64,000 bases of DNA from an uncultured Phocaeicola sp. (GCA_944319745.1 CALUET010000013.1:107303-171302); one strand, 5' to 3'; positions 1 through 10,096 are shown, numbered from the stretch's first letter. Made by a program: numbers and translations. The notes: generated by a model not told the origin, from the letters alone.

Positions 1-2
1 AA

Positions 3-92
3 GATCTTTATAAGAACTACATGAACATTCCCCCGGAAGACAAGAGAAAAATACATGCCGTATATATTCATCCGGAATTAATCAAACGCTAA
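3..92 (+). CDS. C-terminal fragment of a gene entering from the left
   Basis: An open frame runs from the left edge to a TAA at 90-92 and gives the last 29 residues of a protein ending in PELIKR. The stop lies 4 bp before the next ATG, so the two genes look co-transcribed. By context it is probably another glycosyltransferase, but 29 residues are too few to assign a family. Confidence 0.6.
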   Translation, partial: DLYKNYMNIPPEDKRKIHAVYIHPELIKR

Positions 93-96
93 AGCC

Positions 97-1113
97 ATGA
101 AGCCCGCACTTGTAGATGTTTCTGTCCTGATTTTGTTCTTCAACCGTCCCAATCAACTGCGTCAAGTATTCGGACAGGTAAAAGAAGCACGCCCCTCACG
201 TTTGTTCCTATATCAGGACGGACCGAGAGACGAACGGGATTTACCTGGCATAGAGACCTGCAGGCGGATTACGGAAGAAATCGATTGGGAATGTGAAGTA
301 CACCGCAACTACCAGCAGAACAACAGCGGCTGCGACCCTTCCAATTACCTTGCACAGAAATGGGCATTCTCACTTACCGACAAATGCATCGTCTTCGAAG
401 ACGACAGCATCCCGTCCGTTAGTTTCTTTCGCTTCTGTAAAGAGATGCTCGACCGCTACGAAAACGATACCCGCATCAGCATGATTGCCGGTTTCAATAA
501 CGAAGAAATTACCAAAGACGTGGCAAGCGATTATTTCTTTGCCTCCACCTTTTCCATTTGGGGATGGGCCAGCTGGCGCAGAGTAATCGACCTTTGGGAT
601 GAAACATACGCATTCCTTAACGACAAGCCATCGCTGTTTTTATTAAAGAACCTGATAAACGAACGGAAATACAGGCGCGATTTCCTCCCAATGTGCCGTT
701 CGCATCACGAAAGCGGAAAGGCGTTTTACGAAACAATTTTCCAAGCTTCGATCTTCCTAAACTCGGGATTGAGCATTGTCCCCGCAAAGAATATGATAAC
801 CAATCTCGGTGCAACGGACTCTTCAACCCATTTCTCCGGTACAATCCGCACCATGCCGCGCGAATACCGCCGCATATTCACGATGAAACGTTACGAAATG
901 GATTTTCCCATACGCCATCCCCGTTATGTCATCGAGCACACGCTTTATAAAAACAGGGTATATCGGATTATGGGGTGGCGCCATCCGCTCATAAAAATAT
1001 GCCGTTCCTTCGAGGAACTCCTGCTGAACCTGCGCTACGGAAATTTCAAAACCATAGGGAAAGCTATCGGGAACCGTATCAGAATATGGGCAGGAAAGAG
1101 ACAATACCGGTAA
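97..1113 (+). CDS. Glycosyltransferase, HlpA-like / GNT-I-like GT-A fold
   Basis: A 338-residue protein that begins with a GT-A type strand (VSVLILFFNRP) and carries an acidic metal-binding triplet, EDD, at about residues 101-103, in the place where GT-A enzymes bind a nucleotide-sugar through a divalent metal. A later FSIWGWASW stretch is typical of the Bacteroidota proteins often labelled hemolytic protein HlpA-like, which are distant relatives of N-acetylglucosaminyltransferase I. No signal peptide or membrane segment is evident, so it probably works at the inner face of the cytoplasmic membrane. The start lies 4 bp after the preceding stop, in a run of glycosyltransferase genes. Donor and acceptor are unknown. 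Confidence 0.75.
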   Translation: MKPALVDVSVLILFFNRPNQLRQVFGQVKEARPSRLFLYQDGPRDERDLPGIETCRRITEEIDWECEVHRNYQQNNSGCDPSNYLAQKWAFSLTDKCIVFEDDSIPSVSFFRFCKEMLDRYENDTRISMIAGFNNEEITKDVASDYFFASTFSIWGWASWRRVIDLWDETYAFLNDKPSLFLLKNLINERKYRRDFLPMCRSHHESGKAFYETIFQASIFLNSGLSIVPAKNMITNLGATDSSTHFSGTIRTMPREYRRIFTMKRYEMDFPIRHPRYVIEHTLYKNRVYRIMGWRHPLIKICRSFEELLLNLRYGNFKTIGKAIGNRIRIWAGKRQYR

Positions 1114-1201
1114 TTTCCCAAAAGAAAAAAACGAATTAAAACAAAGAATCAACTGCCAAAAGAAGAAAAAAACGTAACTTTACAAAAACTTTTACCCGAG
1201 C

Positions 1202-2464
1202 ATGAGAGTATTGATGATCAACACTTCCGAACGGATAGGAGGTGCGGCTATTGCAGCCAACCGGCTTATGGAAGCACTAAAAGACAACGGAATAAAAGCC
1301 AAAATGTTAGTGCGAGACAAACAAACCGATAATGTAACAGTCGTAGCCTTACGAAAGTCGTGGCTGAGAATCTGGCAATTCGTATGGGAAAGAATCGTAA
1401 TATGGCGCGAAAACCGGTTTAAGAAACACAACCTTTTTGCCGTAGATATTGCCAATACGGGCACAGACATCACATTATTGCCCGAGTTCAAGCAAGCGGA
1501 TGTTATCCACCTGCATTGGATAAACCAGGGAATGCTCTCGCTGAAGAACCTGCAACAAATATTCAACTCTAACAAACCTATCGTCTGGACACTTCACGAT
1601 ATGTGGCCGATTACCGGCATCTGCCACTATGCAAACGACTGTACCCGCTATACAACTCAATGTTTCAGTTGCCCGTTGCTGTATAAAAGTTTTCAAAAAG
1701 ATTTATCTTATCGTACCTTTAGAAAGAAACAACTTCTTTATAAGAATGCAAACATCACATTCGTGGCCTGCAGTCAATGGTTGGAAAATCTGGCACGACA
1801 AAGCGCACTAATGAAGGGACAGGAGATTACCAATATCCCCAATCCCATCAAAACAAACTTATTCCGCCCGCAAAACAAGGCTTTCACCCGCCGGAAACTT
1901 AACCTTCCGACCGATAAAAAACTGCTGCTTTTCAGTTCCGTGAAAATCACGGATAAACGAAAAGGCATAAGCTACCTGATCGAAGCCTGTAAAATCTTGA
2001 AAGAGACACACCCCGAGTTTTGCAACGACTTAGGCATTATCATCGTAGGAAAAGAGTCGCAACAGTACAAAGACTTCTTCCCCTTTCCCATCTTTTGCAT
2101 AGACTATACCAGCAACGAACATGCACTGGTTGATCTGTACAACGCGGCCGATGTTTTTGTCAGCCCTTCCATTCAGGACAATTTACCCAATACGATAGTA
2201 GAAGCCATGTCATGCGGTATACCCTGCATCGGCTTCAATACCGGAGGAATCCCGCAAATGATCGACCATTTGCATAACGGTTATGTGGCACAGCACAAAT
2301 CATCTGAAGATTTGGCCAACGGCATTTACTGGTCTCTTGCCGAAAGCAACTATAAAACATTAAGCGAAGAAGCACGGAGAAAAGCAGTCGGCACATATTC
2401 CGAAGGCACCATTGCCATGAAATATATCCGCATTTACAATCAAATAACAGGGAATTATGCGTAA
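1202..2464 (+). CDS. Glycosyltransferase, GT4 family
   Basis: A 420-residue GT-B enzyme. The N-terminus MRVLMINTSERIGGAA holds the glycine-rich acceptor-domain loop. Near residue 333 the segment DNLPNTIVEAMSCG matches the E-x7-E region that GT4 retaining enzymes use for the donor nucleotide-sugar. It probably adds a sugar to a cell-surface glycan. The last 8 bp overlap the next gene, which argues for translational coupling. Upstream, TAACTTTA at 1175-1182 resembles the Bacteroidota -7 box with one mismatch, so a promoter may lie here. The family is clear; the specificity is not. Confidence 0.88.
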   Translation: MRVLMINTSERIGGAAIAANRLMEALKDNGIKAKMLVRDKQTDNVTVVALRKSWLRIWQFVWERIVIWRENRFKKHNLFAVDIANTGTDITLLPEFKQADVIHLHWINQGMLSLKNLQQIFNSNKPIVWTLHDMWPITGICHYANDCTRYTTQCFSCPLLYKSFQKDLSYRTFRKKQLLYKNANITFVACSQWLENLARQSALMKGQEITNIPNPIKTNLFRPQNKAFTRRKLNLPTDKKLLLFSSVKITDKRKGISYLIEACKILKETHPEFCNDLGIIIVGKESQQYKDFFPFPIFCIDYTSNEHALVDLYNAADVFVSPSIQDNLPNTIVEAMSCGIPCIGFNTGGIPQMIDHLHNGYVAQHKSSEDLANGIYWSLAESNYKTLSEEARRKAVGTYSEGTIAMKYIRIYNQITGNYA

Positions 2465-3209
2465 TCCACACCGACTACATCCAAAATTCTCTATCATCAC
2501 CATAACGTATAACGCCGGGAATGTTCTGGAAGATACGATTCAAAGTGTTATAACGCAGACGTATAAAAACATAGAATATATCATCGTTGATGGAAAATCA
2601 AACGATAATACCCTTTCTATCATCGAACAATATAAAAATCACATCACCACAATCATAAGTGAACCCGACAACGGGCTGTACGATGCAATGAATAAAGGCT
2701 TGCGACTGGCCACGGGAGACTACTTGTGTTTTCTGAATGCAGGCGATGAATTGCACGAGGATGATACCTTACAACAGATGGTCCATTCGCTTACGGAAGC
2801 GGAACTTCCCGATGTCATATACGGTGAAACAGCGATAGTCGACGCGGAAGAACATTTCCTACACATGCGCCGTCTGTCTCCTCCCGAGAATCTTTCTTGG
2901 AAAAGTTTCCGGAACGGGATGCTGGTATGTCACCAGGCTTTTTTCGCAAAACGGGAACTGGCTCCGGAGTATGACCTGCGTTATCGTTTTTCAGCCGACT
3001 TCGACTGGTGCATCCGCGTCATGAAAAGAAGCAAAACATTGCATCATTCTCATCTGATCCTCATCGACTACCTGAACGAAGGACTAACTACCCGTAACCA
3101 TTGGGCCTCACTTTTTGAGCGGTTCTCTATCATGTGCAAATATTACGGATGCCTTCCGACAATTATCCGCCACATCGGGTTCCTGTTCCGATCGATAACA
3201 AAACCATAA
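2457..3209 (+). CDS. Glycosyltransferase, GT2 family
   Basis: A 250-residue GT2 enzyme. It begins with the family strand FSIITITYNAGNVLEDTI, followed by VDGKSNDNT and the segment DNGLYDAMNKG, both common in GT2 proteins that build O-antigen or capsule. The acidic metal-binding region is read from LCFLNAGDE. It overlaps the preceding GT4 gene by 8 bp, so the two are probably made together and act in the same pathway. No transmembrane helix is obvious. The sugar transferred cannot be read from the sequence. Confidence 0.88.
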   Translation: MRNPHRLHPKFSIITITYNAGNVLEDTIQSVITQTYKNIEYIIVDGKSNDNTLSIIEQYKNHITTIISEPDNGLYDAMNKGLRLATGDYLCFLNAGDELHEDDTLQQMVHSLTEAELPDVIYGETAIVDAEEHFLHMRRLSPPENLSWKSFRNGMLVCHQAFFAKRELAPEYDLRYRFSADFDWCIRVMKRSKTLHHSHLILIDYLNEGLTTRNHWASLFERFSIMCKYYGCLPTIIRHIGFLFRSITKP

Positions 3210-3220
3210 ATTATAATAAC

Positions 3221-6127
3221 ATGAAACTACGAACATTTCTATTTCTAACCGCAATCATTTCGATAAGCAACTTATCGGAATACTGCCATGCCGACACTGT
3301 CGGGATAAAAACATCCATTCCTCCCGCGGTGTATAAATCAGAAAACGGGCCGACACAACGCGTATGGATAAGTCTTTCCTGTGAAAAAAGCCCGGGAGAG
3401 GCTAAAGTATGTTTAGGAGATTCCCAAAAAACGATACAACTCACAGAGGGAGAGAACAGCTTCTTTATCGATATTCCCGCAGTTGAAACAGAAAAAGCAC
3501 TGCAGCTAACCATAAAAGGGAGCCATTCTTTCTCCGCATCAAAGGAAGTCATTGTGACCCCTGTTCGCCACTGGCAGATGAATTTGGTGCAACATACACA
3601 TACAGACATCGGCTATACACGCTCACAGATGGAAATCCTGGCAGAACATCTTCGCTATATAGATTATGCTTTGGACTATTGTGATGCGACGGACAACTAC
3701 CCGGAGGAAGCAAAATTTCGTTGGACATGCGAAGTTTCATGGCCGGTAAACGAATACTTGAAGAACCGTCCCGAAAAACAAATATCCCGTCTTAAACAAC
3801 GTGTAAAAGAAGGAAGAATCGAATTGGCCGCAATGTATCTAAACTTCGACGAGCTTCCTGACGAACAAACACTGGCAGCTTCTCTGGCACCTCTCAAGCA
3901 ATTCAAAGAAGAAGAACTGCCTACAGAAGTTGCCATGCAGGATGATGTTAACGGAATCGGCTGGTGCTTCAGCGAGTTTTTCCCCGATGCAGGCATCAAA
4001 TACCTGAATATGGGAACTCACGGGCACCGCGCGTTAATCTGCTTCGACAAGCCCACTGTATTCTGGTGGCAGTCGCCTTCCGGGAAAAAGATACTGGCAT
4101 ATCGGGCCGAACATTATAACCAGGGAAACTTCTTCGGCATACAGAATACCGAAGACTTCGCCTCCTTCGAGAAGAATGTATTAAATTATTTGGATCAGTT
4201 GGCCGCAAAAGATTATCCCTACGACATCTGCGTGGCACAACATTCCGGATATTTTACAGACAACGCACCTCCTTCAACCAAAAGCTGTGAGATGGTGAAA
4301 CGCTGGAATGAAAAGTATGAATGGCCTAAATTACGAACAGCCGTTGTTTCGGAATTCTTCAAAACCATAGAAAAAGATTATGCCGACCGCATACAAACAA
4401 TACGAGGAGCCTGGCCGGACTGGTGGACAGACGGCTTTGCTTCCGGCGCACGGGAAGCGGCAATATCCCGCATCACTCATTCAAACATCATCGCCAATCA
4501 GGCCGGACTTGCTTTTGCTAAAATATTAGGTTCCGATCTTCCACAAGACGTGAACCGGAAAATCGATGAAATAAACGACGCCCTGTTGTTTTATGATGAG
4601 CACACATTCGGACACAGCGAGAGTGTTCGCAACCCATACGGGCTGGAGACTTGGGAACAACGCTCCCTGAAACAATCGTATGCGTGGGAAGCTTACCGCC
4701 ATACCAGCCTTTTGGGCGAAACCGTCATGGGGCAGCTTCAAGAATTTATTCCACGAAACAGCGTACCGACCATTACGGTCTTTAATGCACTCAACTGGCC
4801 GTATAAAGGCATAACAAAGGTATATATCGACCATCAACTGCTGCCGATAGATAAAGATTTCGAAATCGTTGACGCACATGGAAACGTTGTTCCGGCACAA
4901 GCCGGGGAAAGCCGTTCTGACGGGACGTATTGGTATCTGCATGTCAACGATGTTCCGGCGTTGGGATTCTGGCAGTATTACATTCACGTAAAAGATAAAC
5001 CGGCTAAACAAAAAACCACATCCGAAACAATTCCCGACACACATGTTGAAAACACATGGTATTCCATCGACTTTAACATCGAAAAAGGTACGATAGAAAA
5101 ACTCATCGACAAGGAACTGAATTGCCAGCTGCTGACAGAAAACGCCGAATGGGAAATGGGTGAATTTATCTATGAAACGGCCGACAGCCGCCATCCGATG
5201 GAACAATACCGCGCGCCACAGTTTACACGCCGACGCCCGGAAAAGATCCGGTTTGAGCGATATGAGAAAGGAAACATATGGGACACTTACCGATTCAGAG
5301 GCGAGACCGTGGCCGGAAGAGAGGCAAACAATCTGATGATAGAGTACCGCATTTACAACACAGAAAAGAAAATCGAAGTGGTTTACCGCCTAAAAAAGAA
5401 AGCAATCACCGATCCGGAAGCTGTATACATTGCCTTCCCTTATGAGGTGGAACAAGGAAAAATTTTCCTGGATGTACCGGGAGGCACCATAGAAGCCGGA
5501 GTCGACCAGATAAAAGGCTCGTCGAACGACTGGTACACCGTGCAGAACTTTGCTACGGCACGCAACGACAAGATGCAGATTATTACCGGGAGCCAGGAGA
5601 TTCCCCTGATGCAATTTGGTGCAATCAACACCGGACGATACCAGGCCGGAGCCGTTCCCCAAAGCACAAACATGTATTCCTGGCCTATGAACAACTACTG
5701 GGTTACCAATTTCAATGCCGACCAAATGGGTGAATTGCAATGGAGTTATTTCATAACTTCCACGGCCGACAACTCTACCCAATACGCCACACGATTTGCA
5801 TGGACAAACCGTATCCCGTTACTCACGCGGGTACTTCCTGCCGGAGAAGAGCCGGGACCGCACACCGTAGCAGGAACTTCTTTACTGAACATCGAAGCGG
5901 ATAATCTTTTATTGGTGAGCATGAAACCTGTAGAAGGCGAAAATGCAATCTTGCTTCAACTGCGCGAGATAGGAGGAAAGGAAACGAAATTCTCCGCAGA
6001 ATCCAACAATGTTCGGATAACAAAAGCAACCGTATGCGATGCCACAGGGACGCCCATTTCCAAAGAGAAAAACATTTCATTCAAACCCTGGGAAAATAAA
6101 TTCATAAAACTGAGCTGGAAAGAATAA
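3221..6127 (+). CDS. Secreted GH38 alpha-mannosidase-like glycoside hydrolase
   Basis: A 968-residue protein. The ATG at 3221 is chosen because it begins a signal peptide (MKLRTFLFLTAIISISN); an in-frame upstream ATG at 3134 lies inside the previous gene. A short beta domain comes first, then the GH38 catalytic signature HTHTDIGYT near residues 124-132 supplies the zinc-binding His and Asp. The likely nucleophile Asp is in AMQDDVNG near residue 240, and a further zinc His is in DEHTFGHSE near 458. The C-terminal half is the beta-rich region usual in GH38. It should cleave alpha-mannosides in the periplasm or at the surface. It follows three glycosyltransferases after 11 bp; whether it processes their product or host N-glycans is unknown. 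Confidence 0.85.
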   Translation: MKLRTFLFLTAIISISNLSEYCHADTVGIKTSIPPAVYKSENGPTQRVWISLSCEKSPGEAKVCLGDSQKTIQLTEGENSFFIDIPAVETEKALQLTIKGSHSFSASKEVIVTPVRHWQMNLVQHTHTDIGYTRSQMEILAEHLRYIDYALDYCDATDNYPEEAKFRWTCEVSWPVNEYLKNRPEKQISRLKQRVKEGRIELAAMYLNFDELPDEQTLAASLAPLKQFKEEELPTEVAMQDDVNGIGWCFSEFFPDAGIKYLNMGTHGHRALICFDKPTVFWWQSPSGKKILAYRAEHYNQGNFFGIQNTEDFASFEKNVLNYLDQLAAKDYPYDICVAQHSGYFTDNAPPSTKSCEMVKRWNEKYEWPKLRTAVVSEFFKTIEKDYADRIQTIRGAWPDWWTDGFASGAREAAISRITHSNIIANQAGLAFAKILGSDLPQDVNRKIDEINDALLFYDEHTFGHSESVRNPYGLETWEQRSLKQSYAWEAYRHTSLLGETVMGQLQEFIPRNSVPTITVFNALNWPYKGITKVYIDHQLLPIDKDFEIVDAHGNVVPAQAGESRSDGTYWYLHVNDVPALGFWQYYIHVKDKPAKQKTTSETIPDTHVENTWYSIDFNIEKGTIEKLIDKELNCQLLTENAEWEMGEFIYETADSRHPMEQYRAPQFTRRRPEKIRFERYEKGNIWDTYRFRGETVAGREANNLMIEYRIYNTEKKIEVVYRLKKKAITDPEAVYIAFPYEVEQGKIFLDVPGGTIEAGVDQIKGSSNDWYTVQNFATARNDKMQIITGSQEIPLMQFGAINTGRYQAGAVPQSTNMYSWPMNNYWVTNFNADQMGELQWSYFITSTADNSTQYATRFAWTNRIPLLTRVLPAGEEPGPHTVAGTSLLNIEADNLLLVSMKPVEGENAILLQLREIGGKETKFSAESNNVRITKATVCDATGTPISKEKNISFKPWENKFIKLSWKE

Positions 6128-6140
6128 ATACCCCACGAAA

Positions 6141-6187
6141 AAACGAGCCCGACGCTCCGTTGCTTTAACGGAAAGTCGGGCTCGTTT
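6141..6187. terminator. Bidirectional intrinsic terminator
   Basis: A 13-bp perfect inverted repeat (6141-6153 with 6175-6187) encloses a second 6-bp stem at 6156-6161 with 6167-6172. The outer arms start and end in AAA/TTT. It sits between the convergent GH38 and YfhO genes and can serve both. Confidence 0.85.
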
Positions 6188-6214
6188 CGTTTATAACGTC
6201 TTATTGTTTTAAGA

Positions 6215-8707
6215 TTAATTCCTCCTTCTTCGCAAAGAAACAAACAATACATAAACCGCTCCCACAAGCAAAAGTCCCAATGCACAAAAAGCAATTGTTT
6301 CCGTCGCATGCAAAGAGTCGGGATCAAACGTGAAGAGAATGGTATGTTCTCCTGCAGGGATATGCATGGCACGCAGCACATAATCGGCACGTCCATGCGG
6401 AACTTCTTCCCCATCAATAAACGACTTCCAACCCGGATAATATATTTCCGAGAAGACAGCAAGTGCCCCTTCCGGCGAGTTTACCTGCGCATCATAAGCC
6501 AAAGCATTCGGAGCATACGATGTCATAACGATTGTGTTCAGACTGTCGGCGGAAGCATTTCCCATAACCTGCTCGAACTTTTTATCGGCCACTGCCATAT
6601 CCCGAGGATTCATATTATGAAGCGATGCGATTTCTTCGTTCGCGTTTTCCACATATCGTACTGAATTGACAAACCAGGCATTCCCGAAAGCATAAGGATT
6701 CTTTACGGGCAAAGTCTCCCCGCCCTGCAACGGAAGAATCAGATAACGGGTATTCAGCATATTCAACACCGGGAAGGATGACGGATCGGTTTTCGACATG
6801 TCACCGCCTCCGTCGGCCAGTTGTTCATAAACAGTCTTCATCTCTTCCCGAATATGTTCTTCTATCAGTTCCTGATACCTGCGAAGTTTTGCAGCGTGAT
6901 AGCCGCCGATGCTTTTATGCCAATACGATGTGTTATTCTCATTAAACGTGTCGCTTGCCATATTCAATACGCGGTAATCGAGCGATTTATCCTGAAGAAT
7001 TTGTTTATCGGTCTCGGAAGGTTGCAGGAAAGGCTGGTATTGTGTACCATCGGCAACGAATTGTTCATCATACAAATACCGTTTGTTTACCGACCACATA
7101 TCCGCCAGACAAAGCACAGCCAGCAGGACTACCGTATGAACGGCCTTCAACTTTCCTTTGACATATAGCCACAACAACGCAACTCCCACAAGGATGATTC
7201 CCAAACTTCTCCACGCGTCGGCCGTAAAAATCGCAATACGCATGCTCTCAAGATTCGCAAGAATAGAGGCAAGATATTCGCTTGGTATTGCATTTTGCAG
7301 GGCTTGTAATTCCATAGACGACACATACGACGAGAAAAAGAAACGCGGCGCCACAGCAAAAAGAAAAGCCAATCCACCTGTCAGGACGAACGAAGTAATC
7401 GTCGCCTTACGGTGTTCTTTCAGCACAGACGGGCGTTCTATCACTTCCTTCAAAGCCATTACAGCAAGCAAAGGAATGGTAAATTCTGCAATAACCAATA
7501 TGGAAGATACAGCACGGAACTTGCTGTACATTGGAATATAATCAATAAAGAAATCGGTAAAGCCCATGAAGTTTTTTCCCCAGGACAACAGAATGGAAAG
7601 GATCGTAGCGGCGAAAAGCGCCCACTTCATTGCCCCCTTTACAATAAACAGTCCCAACACAAACAGGAAAACAACAAAAGCACCTACATAAACAGGGCCG
7701 GAAGTTCCCGGCTGTTCACCCCAATATTGCCCCAATTGGCTGTAAAGATTCATATAAGTCGGATCGGCCTTTTCCATCGCCCGCTCATTTCTTGCCAAAG
7801 GAACAGAAGCGCCTCCTTTTACATTTGGCACCATGAGCGAAAAAGTTTCCCCTATTCCGTAACTCCATTGAGTGATATAACTGCGTTCCAAGCCGCTGTC
7901 TGTCTGGTCGGCTGAATTCGCTTTCACCAACTCACTTTTACCACGCATGCTTTCCTTGCTGTACTGATACGTGTGGTAAATATTCGACAAGTTGATACAT
8001 ACGCCCAATAATCCCGCAGCAATGAGCACGCCCGTTGCCTTAAAAAAACGGGGCAACTGTTTCTCTTTCCAGGCCGATACACCATAAGCCACCACCATAA
8101 ACAACATGACGAACAAGAAATAATAACTCATCTGAAGGTGGTTAGAAACAATCTGCAAGGCAGTAAACAATGCTGTCACAAGGCCTCCTTGCAAAAACTT
8201 TCCCCGATATATCCAGACCATACCGGCAATCGTTGGCGGAATGTATGCCAACGTAACCAGTTTCCAAATGTGTCCGGCAGCTATAATGATAAAGAAGTAT
8301 GAAGAGAAAGCCCAGATAATCGCTCCCAAAGCTGCAAGCCATACACGAAAATTAAATGCGCGAAGCAACATATAGAAACCCAGCAACAAGACAAAGACAT
8401 ACCACACATAGGTAGGAAGAAACAAATGATATACATTCTGTATCCACTTCAAAGCTGTAGTCGACTCGTAACTTGGCGAGATCTGATAGGTAGGCATTCC
8501 GCCAAACAAGGCATTTGTCCAACGGGTAGGTTCCCCCGTTTCCTTGTAAAACTCCGCAGCTTCATGCCCGGCCCCGATACCGCCTATGGAATCATGCTGC
8601 GCCAAAATACGTCCTTCGGTTACGGCAGGACAGAAATAAATGAAGGAAATGATTGCAAAAAGAACAATTGCAATGACATCAGGAAAGAATTTCTTCAATG
8701 AATTCAT
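6215..8707 (-). CDS. YfhO family polytopic membrane protein
   Basis: An 830-residue protein with many hydrophobic helices along the first 540 residues and a C-terminal extracytoplasmic domain closed by a last helix and an RRRRN tail. The arrangement, the N-terminal PDVIAIVLFAIISFIYF helix and the later NMASDTFNENNTSYWHKS segment fit the YfhO family, whose members in Gram-positive bacteria help glycosylate lipoteichoic acid and which resemble GT-C enzymes. In Bacteroidota the family is common but its role is not settled. It has its own promoter (8743-8750) facing away from mtnN and ends at a shared terminator. Confidence 0.8.
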   Translation of the reverse strand: MNSLKKFFPDVIAIVLFAIISFIYFCPAVTEGRILAQHDSIGGIGAGHEAAEFYKETGEPTRWTNALFGGMPTYQISPSYESTTALKWIQNVYHLFLPTYVWYVFVLLLGFYMLLRAFNFRVWLAALGAIIWAFSSYFFIIIAAGHIWKLVTLAYIPPTIAGMVWIYRGKFLQGGLVTALFTALQIVSNHLQMSYYFLFVMLFMVVAYGVSAWKEKQLPRFFKATGVLIAAGLLGVCINLSNIYHTYQYSKESMRGKSELVKANSADQTDSGLERSYITQWSYGIGETFSLMVPNVKGGASVPLARNERAMEKADPTYMNLYSQLGQYWGEQPGTSGPVYVGAFVVFLFVLGLFIVKGAMKWALFAATILSILLSWGKNFMGFTDFFIDYIPMYSKFRAVSSILVIAEFTIPLLAVMALKEVIERPSVLKEHRKATITSFVLTGGLAFLFAVAPRFFFSSYVSSMELQALQNAIPSEYLASILANLESMRIAIFTADAWRSLGIILVGVALLWLYVKGKLKAVHTVVLLAVLCLADMWSVNKRYLYDEQFVADGTQYQPFLQPSETDKQILQDKSLDYRVLNMASDTFNENNTSYWHKSIGGYHAAKLRRYQELIEEHIREEMKTVYEQLADGGGDMSKTDPSSFPVLNMLNTRYLILPLQGGETLPVKNPYAFGNAWFVNSVRYVENANEEIASLHNMNPRDMAVADKKFEQVMGNASADSLNTIVMTSYAPNALAYDAQVNSPEGALAVFSEIYYPGWKSFIDGEEVPHGRADYVLRAMHIPAGEHTILFTFDPDSLHATETIAFCALGLLLVGAVYVLFVSLRRRRN

Positions 8708-8742
8708 CTCGGAATTGTTTATTAATAAATGTTTTCGACGAG

Positions 8743-8750
8743 CAAAGATA
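8743..8750 (-). promoter_or_regulatory. Bacteroidota -7 box for the YfhO gene
   Basis: On the minus strand these bases read TATCTTTG, an exact TAnnTTTG match, 36 nt before the YfhO start. It lies back to back with the mtnN promoter. No clear upstream TTG element is visible. Confidence 0.6.
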
Positions 8751-8773
8751 ACATAATACTCCCTGAAAAAAGC

Positions 8774-8781
8774 TACCTTTG
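8774..8781 (+). promoter_or_regulatory. Bacteroidota -7 box for mtnN-luxS
   Basis: TACCTTTG, an exact TAnnTTTG match, ends 23 nt before the mtnN ATG. It forms a divergent pair with the YfhO promoter, leaving about 20 bp between the two boxes. Confidence 0.65.
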
Positions 8782-8804
8782 CTGTCGAAAATCTTTTTTA
8801 ACGT

Positions 8805-9503
8805 ATGAAAATAGGAATTATAACTGCCATGACTTCCGAGCTGAAACAATTGTCAAACCGCTTAGAAGAAAAGACAGAAAGAACAGAAGGGCCATTCAAA
8901 TACATCGAAGGAAAAATAAACAACAATGCCATCATTTTAATGCAATGCGGCATAGGAAAAGTAAATGCGGCCGCAGGAACCGTTGAAATGATCCGCAATT
9001 TTCATCCGGATTGCATAATCAGTACCGGTGTTGCCGGCGGAATAGATTCCTGCCTGAACGTAATGGATGTTGTAGTAAGCCGGCAAATTGTTTACCATGA
9101 CGTGTGGTGCGGAGAAGGAAACGCCTACGGACAAATACAGGGACTTCCCCTCTTTTTTGAAGGAAACGAAACGCTTTACCGATGCGCATGCGCGCTGAAC
9201 ACCGAAACTCCGATCCACTGCGGACTGATTTGCAGTGGGGATCAATTCATAACCTCGCGAAACGAGCTGGAAAACATCAAGGGGAAATTCCCAGACGGGT
9301 TGGCCGTCGATATGGAATCGGGCGCCATAGCTCAGATATGTTTCCTTTATCATGTGCCGTTTGTGAGCTTCCGCATCATCAGTGATACGCCCGGAGCGGA
9401 AAAACATCTCGAACAATACAAGAACTTTTGGGAAGAACTGGCCAACCACTCGTTCGGCATAACGGAAACGTTTCTCAGATCTCTGCCGGAAAAGCTGCAT
9501 TAA
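8805..9503 (+). CDS. mtnN: 5'-methylthioadenosine/S-adenosylhomocysteine nucleosidase
   Basis: A 232-residue phosphorylase-superfamily enzyme. It begins MKIGIITAMTSELKQL, as Pfs/MtnN proteins do, and has the glycine-rich GIGKVNAAAGT and STGVAGGID segments. The segment VDMESGAIAQ holds the Met-Glu pair that binds the ribose, and RIISDTPG holds the catalytic Asp. It removes adenine from S-adenosylhomocysteine and methylthioadenosine in the cytoplasm. The product S-ribosylhomocysteine is the substrate of LuxS, encoded 46 bp downstream, so the pair forms the homocysteine-recycling branch of the activated methyl cycle. Length and motifs are normal. Confidence 0.95.
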   Translation: MKIGIITAMTSELKQLSNRLEEKTERTEGPFKYIEGKINNNAIILMQCGIGKVNAAAGTVEMIRNFHPDCIISTGVAGGIDSCLNVMDVVVSRQIVYHDVWCGEGNAYGQIQGLPLFFEGNETLYRCACALNTETPIHCGLICSGDQFITSRNELENIKGKFPDGLAVDMESGAIAQICFLYHVPFVSFRIISDTPGAEKHLEQYKNFWEELANHSFGITETFLRSLPEKLH

Positions 9504-9549
9504 ATCTTACCAAAAGTCGCATTAACAACTCCACAGAATAACATTCAAC

Positions 9550-10035
9550 ATGAAAAAAATTCCAAGTTTTACCATCGATCACGTGCATTTGTTACGTGGC
9601 ATTTATGTATCGCGCAAAGATAACATCGGCAACGAAACCGTAACAACCTTCGACATCCGCATGAAAGAGCCGAACAGAGAACCGGCAATCGGGCAGGGAG
9701 CTTTACATACCATCGAGCACTTGGCTGCAACATTCCTGCGCAACCATCCCGTATGGGGAGATAAAATCGTGTACTGGGGGCCGATGGGCTGCCTGACGGG
9801 CAACTATCTTTTAATGAAAGGTGACCTGACTTCCAAGGACATCGTGCCGCTGATGCAGGAAACATTCCGCTTTATCGCCGCGTATGAAGGCGAAGTTCCC
9901 GGAGCTGCACCAAAAGATTGTGGCAATTACCTGCTGCACGATCTGCCGATGGCCAAATGGGAATCGGAGAAATATCTGCGTGAAGTTTTAGAAAACATCA
10001 CCGACGCCAACCTGGAATATCCCAAGCAAGCATAA
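9550..10035 (+). CDS. luxS: S-ribosylhomocysteine lyase (autoinducer-2 synthase)
   Basis: A 161-residue LuxS. The metal-binding motif HTIEH is at residues 53-57, the catalytic Cys at 81 (GCLTG) and the third metal ligand Cys at 124 (DCGNY). The enzyme splits S-ribosylhomocysteine into homocysteine and 4,5-dihydroxy-2,3-pentanedione, the precursor of AI-2. It sits directly behind mtnN, which makes its substrate, so one operon covers the two steps after SAM-dependent methylation. A terminator follows at 10057-10096. All key residues are present. Confidence 0.96.
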   Translation: MKKIPSFTIDHVHLLRGIYVSRKDNIGNETVTTFDIRMKEPNREPAIGQGALHTIEHLAATFLRNHPVWGDKIVYWGPMGCLTGNYLLMKGDLTSKDIVPLMQETFRFIAAYEGEVPGAAPKDCGNYLLHDLPMAKWESEKYLREVLENITDANLEYPKQA

Positions 10036-10056
10036 AATACACCTCATTCATTAACC

Positions 10057-10096
10057 GAAAGGCCAAAACGTCCCACTTAAAACGTTTCGGCCTTTC
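10057..10096 (+). terminator. Terminator after luxS
   Basis: Fifteen-base arms (10057-10071 with 10082-10096) pair with a single mismatch and a 10-nt loop, followed by a T-rich tail. It closes the mtnN-luxS operon and may also serve the converging DUF1080 gene. Confidence 0.75.

Noticed and set aside
4526-5206. A 226-residue minus-strand ORF inside the GH38 gene
   Set aside because: Antisense to strongly conserved catalytic sequence, with no promoter or ribosome-binding site.
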